A stretch of 64,000 bases of DNA. It comes from Moritella sp. 5 (GTDB lineage: Bacteria > Pseudomonadota > Gammaproteobacteria > Enterobacterales > Moritellaceae). Under the pieces are notes generated by a model. The model saw nothing but the letters and a program-made list of their open reading frames with translations, was not told the DNA's origin and made no database searches. Below are positions 1-7,684 of this stretch, piece after piece. Where the stretch lies: contig NZ_CP056122.1 in NCBI RefSeq assembly GCF_018219455.1, positions 1,116,001-1,180,000 of the forward strand. Direction: 5' to 3'. Made by a program: the position numbers and the translations under genes. Position 1 is the stretch's first letter. Every line of letters begins with the position of its first letter.

Positions 1-22
1 CTGAAAAGGTAGCGCCTTTTTT
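1..22 (+). terminator. 3' half of a terminator cut by the window edge
   Basis: The first bases are identical to the 3' arm and T-run of the complete hairpin at 401-430 that follows the first tRNA-Ser, and the identity runs on for several bases. The 5' arm lies outside the window. This suggests that another copy of the tRNA-Ser repeat unit ends just upstream. Confidence 0.6.
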
Positions 23-251
23 GCATTTTAGCATCCTCTCATTTATCTCATTCATCTCATTTTGGCTGTGAGTATCCTCACGAGCTTGGTATTAGTCGAA
101 CTTATTGCTTTACTCGCATATTGTTCCGTTTTACTAGCACAACGTATATCTATTCATATCCACTCGCATCCTCTCTTTGTTGAATTACAGTGCGAAGCGA
201 GTGAAAAGTAAACGGTTAGCTCGTTGAACGTGTTTTTTTAGCTTCTAGATA

Positions 252-280
252 TTTACAACGCTCAATCATATCTCTATTAT
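252..280 (+). promoter_or_regulatory. Promoter of first tRNA-Ser
   Basis: A -35-like TTTACA (252-257) and a -10-like TATTAT (275-280) are separated by 17 bases. The same pair with the same spacing recurs before the second tRNA-Ser (637-665) although the sequence between them differs, which supports real selection on the two boxes. Confidence 0.6.
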
Positions 281-295
281 ACGCCTCATTGCTGC

Positions 296-386
296 GGAGG
301 GGTGGCAGAGTGGCCGAATGCACTGGTCTTGAAAACCAGCAGGGGTTAATAGCTCCTCGAGAGTTCAAATCTCTCCTCCTCCGCCA
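296..386 (+). tRNA. tRNA-Ser(UGA)
   Basis: A 91-base class II tRNA with encoded CCA. The acceptor arm GGAGGGG pairs with the 3' CUCCUCC before discriminator G. The anticodon stem-loop CTGGTCTTGAAAACCAG carries anticodon TGA, and a long variable arm is present, as expected for tRNA-Ser. It is identical to the copy at 681-771. Confidence 0.97.
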
Positions 387-400
387 TCTATATAGAGAAA

Positions 401-430
401 GGCGCTATCTGAAAAGGTAGCGCCTTTTTT
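401..430 (+). terminator. Rho-independent terminator after tRNA-Ser
   Basis: Arms GGCGCTATC and GGTAGCGCC flank a TGAAAA loop and are followed by six T. It starts 14 bases after the tRNA. Confidence 0.85.
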
Positions 431-636
431 GCATCTTAAGCCTTATTTTTCTTTCCTCACGCCACTGCTTCTTTGCCATCTTAGCGATTACTCTTCAGCG
501 TAGTTTATCATTCCCGTTATTTTGTTGATAAATATATCGAATCTGATGTTTTTTAAACACTTGCTTTAGACTGTCGCTAGAAAGTTGATCGAGTTGGTTT
601 TATTTTGTGCGAAGTTTGAAGGTTTGGTCTTTTTAC

Positions 637-665
637 TTTACAACTGGACGCTGTATCTCTATTAT
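637..665 (+). promoter_or_regulatory. Promoter of second tRNA-Ser
   Basis: TTTACA (637-642), a 17-base spacer and TATTAT (660-665) repeat the layout seen upstream of the first copy. The segment from the -10 box to the tRNA is nearly identical between the two copies. Confidence 0.6.
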
Positions 666-680
666 ACGCTCCATTGCTGC

Positions 681-771
681 GGAGGGGTGGCAGAGTGGCC
701 GAATGCACTGGTCTTGAAAACCAGCAGGGGTTAATAGCTCCTCGAGAGTTCAAATCTCTCCTCCTCCGCCA
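681..771 (+). tRNA. tRNA-Ser(UGA), second copy
   Basis: Identical in all 91 bases to the tRNA at 296-386, with anticodon TGA, a long variable arm and encoded CCA. The repeat period between copies is 385 bases. Confidence 0.97.
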
Positions 772-782
772 TCTATATAGAG

Positions 783-817
783 AAGCCGGTACTTATTTAT
801 TTAAGTACCGGCTTTTT
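783..817 (+). terminator. Rho-independent terminator after second tRNA-Ser
   Basis: Arms AAGCCGGTACTT and AAGTACCGGCTT enclose an 8-base loop and end in a T-run. It differs in sequence from the terminator of the first copy, so the repeat unit ends soon after the tRNA. Confidence 0.85.
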
Positions 818-864
818 GCTATCTGGTATTATTTAATCTCTCTAATTTATTCATCTAGTCAGTT

Positions 865-1026
865 TTATTCAGTTTCTTCAAGTAATGCGGCACGTTGTGC
901 ATTCCATCGTTTTCGTTGTTCGTAGTAATAATCCCAAACACAAGGGCAGCAAGCGCCGCCACCACAACAATCGTCATCTGCGGGTGGGTAGGGTTTTTCT
1001 ATTAACTGTGGTTGCGGTTTTTCCAT
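865..1026 (-). CDS. Small Cys-rich oxidoreductase-like domain protein
   Basis: A 53-residue protein with a Pro-rich N-terminus followed by CCGGGACCPCVWDYYYEQ and a basic/acidic helix. The CCGxGCxxC-like cluster followed by VWDxYxEQ is the signature I associate with the oxidoreductase-like N-terminal family (PF09791). Family function is unknown, but the Cys cluster suggests metal or redox binding. I chose the ATG at 1026 because AAGGA lies 8-9 bases upstream; an upstream ATG at 1080 would add 18 unsupported residues. It points away from uvrY and towards the tRNA-Ser terminator. Confidence 0.75.
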   Translation of the reverse strand: MEKPQPQLIEKPYPPADDDCCGGGACCPCVWDYYYEQRKRWNAQRAALLEETE

Positions 1027-1132
1027 TGATTTATCCTTTTCGCTAGCGTTAGGCAAAATGTAACATATTTTGAATGGCATTGATCAAATCAGTGGTGGTT
1101 AATTAATAAGCTGTATTATCAATAATAAAAAC

Positions 1133-1170
1133 GTATAAGGCCTTTATATATCTATATAAAGGCCTTGTAT
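1133..1170. repeat. Large near-perfect palindrome in the divergent intergenic region
   Basis: AAGGCCTTTATA (1137-1148) and TATAAAGGCCTT (1155-1166) form a perfect 12-bp inverted repeat around TATCTA, and outer G-U/A-U pairs extend it to 1133-1170. It lies between the divergently read 53-residue gene and uvrY, so it is not at the 3' end of either. The rest of 1027-1400 is AT-rich with no recognised gene. Confidence 0.6.
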
Positions 1171-1400
1171 ATAGCTTTATATTTCACATTTTTTTAGTAA
1201 CTATATTTATTTTGCTAACTGAACCGCATTTTAGCTTTAAAGTAATATAGTTATTAAATTATTGATATATAATGGCATATTATTATTTGGCATAAATATA
1301 TTATCTTCTATGGTTAACTTAAGCGTAAAAATAACAACCTATTTTTGGCCATCTAATGTATTATGTTCTTTAGAAATTATGTGTATGCGGAGATATTCTT

Positions 1401-2045
1401 TTGATTAATGTATTCCTTGTCGATGATCACGAATTAGTCCGTACCGGGATTCGCCGAATTCTTGAAGATGTACGTGGTATTAAAGTCGTGGGTGAAGTTT
1501 CATGCGGAGAGGATGCCGTTCAGTTTTGTCGAGAAAATCAGCCAGATGTGATCTTGATGGATATGAACATGCCAGGTATTGGCGGATTAGAAGCGACTCG
1601 CAAAATTTTACGGAACAATGCTGATATTAAAATTATCGTATTAACGATACACACGGAAGAACCATTTCCAAGCAAAGTAATGCAAGCAGGCGGTGCAGGC
1701 TATTTAACTAAAAGTGCAGCACCTGACGAAGTGTTAAGTGCAATTCGTAAAGTACATAGTGGGCAGCGTTATATTGCGCCTGAAATTGCACAACAGATGG
1801 CATTAAGTCAATTTTCGTCTGCAGATGAAAACCCTTTCCAAACTCTGTCAGAGCGTGAATTACAAATCATGATGATGATCACGAAAGGGCAGAGAGTGGT
1901 CGATATTGCCGAACAATTACACCTTAACTCTAAGACGGTTAATGCTTATCGCTATCGCCTATTCAGTAAGCTTAATATTAATGGTGACGTAGAACTGACT
2001 CACCTTGCGATCAGACACGGTATCTTAGATGCAGATACACTATAA
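1401..2045 (+). CDS. uvrY: UvrY/GacA/SirA-type response regulator
   Basis: A 214-residue response regulator of the NarL/FixJ group. The receiver domain has the acidic pair DD (8-9), phospho-acceptor D54 in ILMDMNMPG and a conserved Lys near 104. A LuxR-type helix-turn-helix follows at about 146-195 (TLSEREL to SKTVNAYRYRLFSKL). In gammaproteobacteria this protein is activated by the hybrid kinase BarA and drives the CsrB/C small RNAs that titrate CsrA. The start is TTG with GCGGAGA about 8 bases upstream; no ATG fits the family N-terminus. It lies directly upstream of uvrC, as in E. coli. BarA is not in this window. Confidence 0.95.
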   Translation: MINVFLVDDHELVRTGIRRILEDVRGIKVVGEVSCGEDAVQFCRENQPDVILMDMNMPGIGGLEATRKILRNNADIKIIVLTIHTEEPFPSKVMQAGGAGYLTKSAAPDEVLSAIRKVHSGQRYIAPEIAQQMALSQFSSADENPFQTLSERELQIMMMITKGQRVVDIAEQLHLNSKTVNAYRYRLFSKLNINGDVELTHLAIRHGILDADTL

Positions 2046-2077
2046 TTAAGCATGACCTTACTTAATTTCAATTGAGA

Positions 2078-2100
2078 AAGATGCCTTCGGGCGTCTTTTA
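2078..2100 (+). terminator. UUCG-loop hairpin between uvrY and uvrC
   Basis: AAAGATGCC, a TTCG tetraloop and GGCGTCTTTTA form a stable hairpin ending in a T-rich tract 33 bases after the uvrY stop and only a few bases before the uvrC ATG. It has terminator form. It may attenuate read-through into uvrC or occlude its ribosome binding site. Confidence 0.6.
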
Positions 2101-2104
2101 TTTT

Positions 2105-3958
2105 ATGCCTTCAAAAGAACAATTCAATTATCAAGATTTCTTGAAAACCGTTTCACACCAACCCGGTGTTTACCGTATGTATGACCATAAAGATGTGGTT
2201 ATTTATGTCGGTAAAGCGAAAGATCTACATAAACGCCTAAGCAGTTACTTTCGAAAAACCGTCGATCGTGAAAAAACGCGTGTATTAGTCACCCATATAA
2301 CGGGTATTGATGTAACAGTTACGCATTCTGAAACCGAAGCGTTAGTGCTTGAGCATACTTATATTAAACGCTATCAGCCACGTTATAATGTTTCATTGCG
2401 TGATGATAAGTCTTACCCTTATATTTTGATAACCGATCATAAACATCCGCAATTAACGTCTATTCGTAATAAGAATAAGCGTAAAGGCCAATATTTTGGT
2501 CCCTATCCAAGTGGTAGTGCTGTACGAGAAAGTTTGCATTTAATGCAAAAGCTATTTCCTGTGCGTCAGTGTGAAGATAGCTATTATCAAAATCGTTCAC
2601 GTCCGTGTTTACAATTCCAACTTAAGCGGTGTTTAGGTCCTTGTGTGAAAATGGATAATCCAGAGGAATATCAACAACAGGTTGATCTTGCTGCGCTATT
2701 TTTGAAGGGTAAAAATATTGACGTGATTAATGAATTAGTGATTAAGATGGAGAAAGCCAGCCAACTGTTAGCATTTGAAGAGGCTGCACGCTATCGCGAT
2801 CAGATACAAGCATTAAGAACGATTCAAGAGCAGCAGTATGTGACATCTGATTTAGGTGAGATGGACGTTATCGGATTTGCCTTTAAAAATGGTATAGCCT
2901 GTGTACATTTGTTATTCGTACGCTCGGGTAAGGTGTTTGGTAGTCGTAGTTATTTTCCTAAAGTGCCTGCAAATACAGAAATGAGTGAAGTGATTCAGGC
3001 GTTTTTATTACAGTACTACCTGAATAAAGAGACTGAACAGGCGATCCCTAAGGAAATATTGTTAACGGAATTTGCTGAAGATAATGACTTGATTGAATCA
3101 AGTTTAAGTCAACTTGCGGGTCGTAAAATAAAGCTAACTAGCCCTAAGCGAGGAGACAAGTCTAAGTTTTTAAGGTTGGCGCTTACTAACGCTGAAACGG
3201 CATTAACAACGAAGCTAGCAACGAAAAGCACGGTACTTAATCGTTTTAAAGAATTAGAAAAAGTATTAAAATTTGATAGTAAAATCCAACGTATGGAATG
3301 TTTTGACATTAGTCATACTGGCGGCGAACAGACGGTTGCTTCATGTGTTGTATTTAATCGAGATGGACCCAATAAAGCAGATTATCGACACTTTAATATC
3401 ACTGGGATCACGGGCGGGGATGATTATGCCGCGATGGCGCAAGTATTGGATCGCCGCTTTAAGAAGGTTACAGAAATAGACAAAATACCTGATATTCTAT
3501 TTATCGATGGTGGTAAAGGGCAAATGACACAGGCGGAGCGAGTGCTAACTCAATACGCTGATAATTTTACTGTTAAACGGCCCAAAATCATTGGTATTGC
3601 TAAAGGTGTGACACGTAAAGCAGGTTTGGAGACGCTAATCTTGTCGGGTGCGTTGGATAATGTACCTGATATAGAATTCTACTTACCAAGTGATTCAGCA
3701 GCTTTACATCTTGTTCAACATATTCGTGATGAATCTCATCGTTTTGCGATTACTGGCCATCGCGCTCGTCGTAATAAAATTAAACGTAGCAGCTCTTTAG
3801 AAAATATTGCTGGTGTTGGACCGAAGCGCCGCCAAGTATTACTTAAATTTATGGGGGGATTACAGCAGTTACGTAGTGCGAGTAGGGAAGAAATAGCAAA
3901 AGTACCAGGTATAAGTATTGATTTAGCAGAAAAAATTTATGATTCATTGCATCAATAA
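2105..3958 (+). CDS. uvrC: Excinuclease ABC subunit C
   Basis: A 617-residue UvrC, near the usual 610. It cuts on both sides of bulky DNA lesions within UvrABC nucleotide excision repair. The GIY-YIG nuclease is at 21-100 ([15 protein letters not shown]). A UVR motif for UvrB contact sits near 210-240 ([19 protein letters not shown]). The RNase H-like second nuclease contains ECFDISH and [12 protein letters not shown]. Tandem helix-hairpin-helix motifs end the protein ([31 protein letters not shown]). I chose ATG 2105 because it matches the family start; an open frame extends up to a TTG at 2072 through the preceding hairpin. No clear Shine-Dalgarno is visible. Confidence 0.95.
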   Translation: MPSKEQFNYQDFLKTVSHQPGVYRMYDHKDVVIYVGKAKDLHKRLSSYFRKTVDREKTRVLVTHITGIDVTVTHSETEALVLEHTYIKRYQPRYNVSLRDDKSYPYILITDHKHPQLTSIRNKNKRKGQYFGPYPSGSAVRESLHLMQKLFPVRQCEDSYYQNRSRPCLQFQLKRCLGPCVKMDNPEEYQQQVDLAALFLKGKNIDVINELVIKMEKASQLLAFEEAARYRDQIQALRTIQEQQYVTSDLGEMDVIGFAFKNGIACVHLLFVRSGKVFGSRSYFPKVPANTEMSEVIQAFLLQYYLNKETEQAIPKEILLTEFAEDNDLIESSLSQLAGRKIKLTSPKRGDKSKFLRLALTNAETALTTKLATKSTVLNRFKELEKVLKFDSKIQRMECFDISHTGGEQTVASCVVFNRDGPNKADYRHFNITGITGGDDYAAMAQVLDRRFKKVTEIDKIPDILFIDGGKGQMTQAERVLTQYADNFTVKRPKIIGIAKGVTRKAGLETLILSGALDNVPDIEFYLPSDSAALHLVQHIRDESHRFAITGHRARRNKIKRSSSLENIAGVGPKRRQVLLKFMGGLQQLRSASREEIAKVPGISIDLAEKIYDSLHQ

Positions 3959-4007
3959 GCAAGATATAGGACTATAGGGATGTTTCAATTTCAAAAGCAT
4001 GAGAATA

Positions 4008-4586
4008 ATGAAAAACATACCAAATATTTTAACTTTGTTTCGCGTGATTTTAATTCCTTTTTTTGTTCTCGCGTTTTATTTACCAATTGAAAATTCGTTT
4101 TATATTGCTGCATGGATCTTTTTTGTAGCAGGTGCAACTGACTACCTTGATGGTTATTTAGCTCGACGTTGGAATGTATCAAGTAAACTGGGTGCTTTCC
4201 TTGATCCTGTCGCAGATAAAATAATGGTTATCACTGCATTGGTGATGGTTGCAGGTGATCACGACCGTATCGCGGCGAGTGTCGGCGAACACAGTGCATT
4301 GTGGATCATGATCCCAACACTTATCATGATTGGCCGAGAGTTGGCTATTTCTGGCTTACGTGAATGGATGGCTGACTTGGGCAAACGTGCTAATGTTGCT
4401 GTCGGTAATGCAGGTAAATGGAAAACAAGCTTTCAAATGATGGCGTTAGGCGGTTTTGTTTGGCAACAAGGCCCTTGGATGGTTTACCTTGCTTATATCG
4501 TGTTTTATGCCGCAATGGTGTTAACGGTTGTTTCTATGGTGCAGTACTTTTCTGCAGCATGGGGTGAGTTAACAAGCGAAGATTAG
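4008..4586 (+). CDS. pgsA: CDP-diacylglycerol-glycerol-3-phosphate 3-phosphatidyltransferase
   Basis: A 192-residue integral membrane enzyme that makes phosphatidylglycerol phosphate, the committed step to phosphatidylglycerol and cardiolipin. The complete CDP-alcohol phosphotransferase signature is visible: DYLDGYLARR then KLGAFLDPVADK, that is D-x2-DG-x2-AR-x8-G-x3-D-x3-D. Several hydrophobic helices surround it. The start is uncertain between ATG 3999 and ATG 4008; I prefer 4008 because MKNIPNILTLFRV aligns with the E. coli N-terminus. It lies 49 bases after uvrC, the common uvrY-uvrC-pgsA order, and is followed by tRNA genes, also as in E. coli. Confidence 0.93.
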   Translation: MKNIPNILTLFRVILIPFFVLAFYLPIENSFYIAAWIFFVAGATDYLDGYLARRWNVSSKLGAFLDPVADKIMVITALVMVAGDHDRIAASVGEHSALWIMIPTLIMIGRELAISGLREWMADLGKRANVAVGNAGKWKTSFQMMALGGFVWQQGPWMVYLAYIVFYAAMVLTVVSMVQYFSAAWGELTSED

Positions 4587-4720
4587 ACGTAACAGCTACG
4601 GGTCAGGTAGAATATTTTTTGGTTATCCCGTTATTCCGGTGATATTTAACCCCTTTTAGTTAAAAAACAGACTGTTTAGGTTGAAACGTAATCGTTTTGA
4701 TCGCGGAAGATAAAAGGGTG

Positions 4721-4748
4721 TTGACTCTATCTTTTAGGTCTGTAGAAT
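4721..4748 (+). promoter_or_regulatory. Promoter of the tRNA-Leu/tRNA-Cys array
   Basis: TTGACT (4721-4726), a 16-base spacer and TAGAAT (4743-4748) are followed by GCGTC, a GC-rich discriminator typical of stringently controlled stable-RNA promoters. It lies 64 bases before the first tRNA-Leu. Confidence 0.65.
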
Positions 4749-4812
4749 GCGTCAGCACATAGGGTCTACAGCGGTTTATATAAAGCAGCTTAGATGAAAT
4801 GTTAAAGAAATT

Positions 4813-4898
4813 GCCCGAGTGGTGAAATCGGTAGACACAAGGGATTTAAAATCCCTCGCTTAATAGGCGTGCCAGTTCAATTCTGGCCTCGGGCACCA
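4813..4898 (+). tRNA. tRNA-Leu(UAA), copy 1
   Basis: An 86-base class II tRNA with encoded CCA. The anticodon arm AGGGA-TTTAAAA-TCCCT gives anticodon TAA. Its T-stem reads CCAG/CTGG whereas the other four copies read CCGG/CCGG, a compensatory A-U versus G-C pair. The copy is therefore diverged but still structurally intact. Confidence 0.97.
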
Positions 4899-4936
4899 AT
4901 TTCTTTTTGTTAGATATAACATTAAACATATAATTT

Positions 4937-5010
4937 GGCGGGTTGGCAGAGTGGCTATGCAGCGGATTGCAAATCCGTGGACCTCGATTCGACTTCGGGA
5001 CCCGCCTCCA
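4937..5010 (+). tRNA. tRNA-Cys(GCA), copy 1
   Basis: A 74-base tRNA with encoded CCA and discriminator U. Anticodon loop TTGCAAA gives GCA. Identical copies lie at 5252 and 5567. Confidence 0.97.
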
Positions 5011-5077
5011 TGATTTAGCTTGTAAAGAGCAAGTTTATTGGTTCTGCACTGGAACGGATAAACTATAAAAATTCAGT

Positions 5078-5163
5078 GCCCGAGTGGTGAAATCGGTAGA
5101 CACAAGGGATTTAAAATCCCTCGCTTAATAGGCGTGCCGGTTCAATTCCGGCCTCGGGCACCA
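5078..5163 (+). tRNA. tRNA-Leu(UAA), copy 2
   Basis: An 86-base class II tRNA with anticodon TAA and encoded CCA. It is identical to copies 3, 4 and 5, with T-stem CCGG/CCGG. Confidence 0.97.
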
Positions 5164-5251
5164 ATTAATACTAATACTAGAAATAGTATATCTCGCTAAG
5201 ATGTAAAACTAGCACCCTGTATTAGCAACGAACGTTGTGATGGCAGGATAT

Positions 5252-5325
5252 GGCGGGTTGGCAGAGTGGCTATGCAGCGGATTGCAAATCCGTGGACCTC
5301 GATTCGACTTCGGGACCCGCCTCCA
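5252..5325 (+). tRNA. tRNA-Cys(GCA), copy 2
   Basis: Identical to copy 1 over 74 bases, with anticodon GCA and encoded CCA. Confidence 0.97.
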
Positions 5326-5393
5326 TGATTTAAGCTTGAAAGAGCAAGTTTTTTGGTTCTGCACTGGAACGAATAAACTATAAAAAATTCAGT

Positions 5394-5479
5394 GCCCGAG
5401 TGGTGAAATCGGTAGACACAAGGGATTTAAAATCCCTCGCTTAATAGGCGTGCCGGTTCAATTCCGGCCTCGGGCACCA
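5394..5479 (+). tRNA. tRNA-Leu(UAA), copy 3
   Basis: Identical to copy 2 over 86 bases, with anticodon TAA. Confidence 0.97.
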
Positions 5480-5566
5480 ATTAATACTAATACTAGAAAT
5501 AGTATATCTCGCTAAGATGTAAAATTAGCACTCTGTGTTAACAATTAATTTGTCATCGCAGTATAT

Positions 5567-5640
5567 GGCGGGTTGGCAGAGTGGCTATGCAGCGGATTGC
5601 AAATCCGTGGACCTCGATTCGACTTCGGGACCCGCCTCCA
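5567..5640 (+). tRNA. tRNA-Cys(GCA), copy 3
   Basis: Identical to copies 1 and 2 over 74 bases. A 61-codon open frame that runs through this tRNA and the next is a shadow. Confidence 0.97.
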
Positions 5641-5707
5641 TGATTTAGCTTGTAAAGAGCAAGTTTATTGGTTCTGCACTGGAACCAATAAATTATCAAA
5701 ATTCAGT

Positions 5708-5793
5708 GCCCGAGTGGTGAAATCGGTAGACACAAGGGATTTAAAATCCCTCGCTTAATAGGCGTGCCGGTTCAATTCCGGCCTCGGGCACCA
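5708..5793 (+). tRNA. tRNA-Leu(UAA), copy 4
   Basis: Identical to copy 2 over 86 bases and last in the contiguous array. It is followed directly by a strong terminator. Confidence 0.97.
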
Positions 5794-5802
5794 ACTTTTA
5801 TA

Positions 5803-5830
5803 AAAAAACCAGCTTATAGCTGGTTTTTTT
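5803..5830 (+). terminator. Terminator of the tRNA array
   Basis: AAACCAGCT, TATA and AGCTGGTTT form a tight hairpin with a run of seven T, 10 bases after the last tRNA-Leu of the array. The remaining bases up to 6096 are AT-rich, with a short tandem repeat of TACCGTCTATT and no gene. Confidence 0.9.
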
Positions 5831-6096
5831 ATGTCTAAAATTTACCTTTGTATAAAACTGGTTATTTATTTTTCGGATTATCTGAATTCATCAAAGCCGA
5901 CTTTATCGGGTAACATCTTATATTGTAAATAGTATCTCTGACAGTCGATTTTACAGCTGTGGTTAAAAGAAAGATGATTGATATTGTTTCTGAACTCTGG
6001 TTTATTTCAAGCTTACCGTCTATTACCGTCTATTATCGTTTATATGAAACTATGAAATATTTTATGGTTATTTAGGTTGCCGTTTAGTCAACTTGG

Positions 6097-6654
6097 GTGG
6101 TAAAAGTGAAAGCCAAAAGATATAAAGGTAGTAGCGGTCTTACATTAATAGAATTGGTCGTTGCCGTGATCATATTGGCTGCTTTAGCCGCGGTAGCGTT
6201 ATCTAGGTTCATGCACGTTCACCGCGATGCTAAGATAGTTGCATTATCTAGTATTGCTGCGCAATTGGAAGAGAAAAGTCAGATTGCGCATCTTAAGGCG
6301 CTGGTTGATAATATCCCAGCCGCAGGTGAGTGTACTTTTGGTTGTGATGAGCATGATAATTGGAGTGTCACTAAGGGATATTATTATATTTTCATGGCTG
6401 ATGGTTCAAAGCTGTTTATCCGCGATAGCTATCCATTTTATCAAGGTGAAGAAGATATTCATTTTAAACCTGCAATGGGTTTAAGTGATAGTCAGTTTGT
6501 TTTTGTTGAAGGAGCCACGTTGAAAATTATTCCTAGGAGTTGGAAAAATGAACGTTCTGAGATAACAAATCATAATGTTAAATGTTATGTCGAATATGAA
6601 AACGCGGCTGAAACACGTAAGAATATAATAACAGTACACAGTGTTGATTGTTAA
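6097..6654 (+). CDS. Type IV pilin-like (prepilin N-terminal methylation) protein
   Basis: A 185-residue protein with a short basic leader ending in SSG, then LTLIELVVAVIILAALAAVA, the class III signal cut by a prepilin peptidase, with Glu at mature position 5. The globular part has Cys pairs (ECTFGC and the C-terminal NVKCY...VDC) suited to a pseudopilin disulfide. It could be a minor pilin or a type II secretion-like pseudopilin; no assembly gene is nearby. The frame opens at GTG 6097. GTG 6106, preceded by GGGTGG, is an alternative start giving a 182-residue protein. It sits alone between the tRNA array terminator and a fifth tRNA-Leu, an unusual place that suggests insertion by transfer or duplication. 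Confidence 0.85.
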   Translation: MVKVKAKRYKGSSGLTLIELVVAVIILAALAAVALSRFMHVHRDAKIVALSSIAAQLEEKSQIAHLKALVDNIPAAGECTFGCDEHDNWSVTKGYYYIFMADGSKLFIRDSYPFYQGEEDIHFKPAMGLSDSQFVFVEGATLKIIPRSWKNERSEITNHNVKCYVEYENAAETRKNIITVHSVDC

Positions 6655-6719
6655 ATCGTTGTGATTATGAGCATATTGAATTTATTTTCAACCATCTGAT
6701 ATCTATGTAAAGGTTTTCA

Positions 6720-6747
6720 TTGACTCATATTTAGAATACGGTAAAGT
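6720..6747 (+). promoter_or_regulatory. Promoter of fifth tRNA-Leu
   Basis: TTGACT (6720-6725), a 16-base spacer and TAAAGT (6742-6747) mirror the layout at 4721-4748, 45 bases before the tRNA. The -10 box is a weaker match to consensus. Confidence 0.5.
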
Positions 6748-6791
6748 AAGCGCATATCCGGTTAGGCAGCAGCTTAACAGTTTATCACTCA

Positions 6792-6877
6792 GCCCGAGTG
6801 GTGAAATCGGTAGACACAAGGGATTTAAAATCCCTCGCTTAATAGGCGTGCCGGTTCAATTCCGGCCTCGGGCACCA
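6792..6877 (+). tRNA. tRNA-Leu(UAA), copy 5
   Basis: Identical to copies 2-4 but separated from them by about 1 kb containing the pilin-like gene. It has its own promoter and terminator. Confidence 0.97.
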
Positions 6878-6884
6878 AATTTAG

Positions 6885-6916
6885 AAAAAGGCTTACCTTA
6901 ACGGTAAGCCTTTTTT
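6885..6916 (+). terminator. Terminator after fifth tRNA-Leu
   Basis: AAAGGCTTACC and GGTAAGCCTTT flank a short loop and run into six T, starting 8 bases after the tRNA. Confidence 0.9.
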
Positions 6917-7001
6917 GCTTTCTGGCATTTAAAATAATCCTTGTATCTTTAAACTCGAGTGATTATGATATCTAATTATCCTTTACGGTTATTTATCTTC
7001 T

Positions 7002-7469
7002 ATGCTACTTCGGTTGATGCGCTATTTTACTCTGTTGTTTGTTATGGTTATGGGCTTTAATGCTCAGGCTGACACAGAATTAGCGATATCATCAAAACCG
7101 TTATTAGCGCCAGTCTCTTTACTTGTAAATGCAAATGAAGCGGGTATTGCTTACCAAGATCTCGGTGAATCAGAACAACCTTCTGTATCATTACCAATTC
7201 ATGCTTATGAATTTGCTTTAACGGAAACCTCTCGTTATACCAGTGCTGGTCGCTTACTGTTAAATAATCCTGAACCGGACTATCAGATAGAGATTGAATT
7301 ATCTATTCCACCATCGCCGTCTTTTGTGATTGGCTATGCGGTTAATATTAATTTTTATCAACATTGGTTGACTCAGATATCGTGTTCTAAGTCTCGACTA
7401 TCGGGCTGGAAAGACAGTAATCTTTTATATTCCCACCGTCAGTATCCTGCTGTTATTACATTTGTTTAG
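7002..7469 (+). CDS. vemP: VemP-like Sec-monitoring translation-arrest peptide
   Basis: A 155-residue protein with a cleavable signal peptide (hydrophobic run 8-20, AQA at 21-23). The mature part is short and matches no enzyme I know. Residues 132-143 read RLSGWKDSNLLY. As I recall it, the arrest core of Vibrio alginolyticus VemP reads RISGWKETNAMY, so eight of twelve positions are identical and the rest mostly conservative. VemP (159 residues) stalls ribosomes near its C-terminus when Sec export is slow, which turns on the downstream secDF2. Here length, signal peptide, C-terminal location of the motif and the secD-secF pair downstream all agree. The function is inferred. No strong Shine-Dalgarno is seen; ATG 7017 is an alternative start. 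Confidence 0.82.
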   Translation: MLLRLMRYFTLLFVMVMGFNAQADTELAISSKPLLAPVSLLVNANEAGIAYQDLGESEQPSVSLPIHAYEFALTETSRYTSAGRLLLNNPEPDYQIEIELSIPPSPSFVIGYAVNINFYQHWLTQISCSKSRLSGWKDSNLLYSHRQYPAVITFV

Positions 7470-7684
7470 ACAAAAATGTAAGTATTAAACACACTGCTTT
7501 TTTGTTGCCTTTATTATCTGCTTATATTCCCTAAAGAGTTCTATAAATAGCGCCGTATATGGTATTGCAAATAGTGCAAACGTACTGTAAATAGCGTTTT
7601 TAATGGTCCTATTGTCAGCGAGTTATAAGCGAGTTAATCACCTATATGCCACCGCTTTAATTTTATAAACGGTACTTATATAAC

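Larger units (their letters stand above)
4937..5793 (+). repeat. Tandem tRNA-Cys/tRNA-Leu repeat, 315-base unit
   Basis: Each unit is tRNA-Cys, a spacer of about 67 bases, tRNA-Leu and a spacer of about 88 bases. Unit 1 is 4937-5251, unit 2 is 5252-5566 and a third unit runs to the Leu end at 5793. The Cys-Leu spacers are nearly identical and include a hairpin around GGTTCTGCACTGGAACC, perfect only in the third copy (about 5668-5688). This indicates recent tandem duplication. Confidence 0.9.

Noticed and set aside
674-925. 83-codon open frame on the plus strand
   Set aside because: It runs through tRNA-Ser and its terminator; it is an accidental frame over a repeated RNA gene.
5573-5758. 61-codon open frame on the plus strand
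   Set aside because: It covers tRNA-Cys copy 3 and part of tRNA-Leu copy 4.
4813-5793. Regular direct repeats that could suggest a CRISPR array
   Set aside because: The repeats are whole tRNA genes with near-identical spacers, the opposite of variable CRISPR spacers, and no cas genes are present.
7002-7469. Possibility that the secreted 155-residue gene is a frame-shifted remnant of a larger gene
   Set aside because: Its length matches VemP, and the C-terminal conserved block and the secDF neighbour explain it as a complete gene; no continued homology is evident after the stop.
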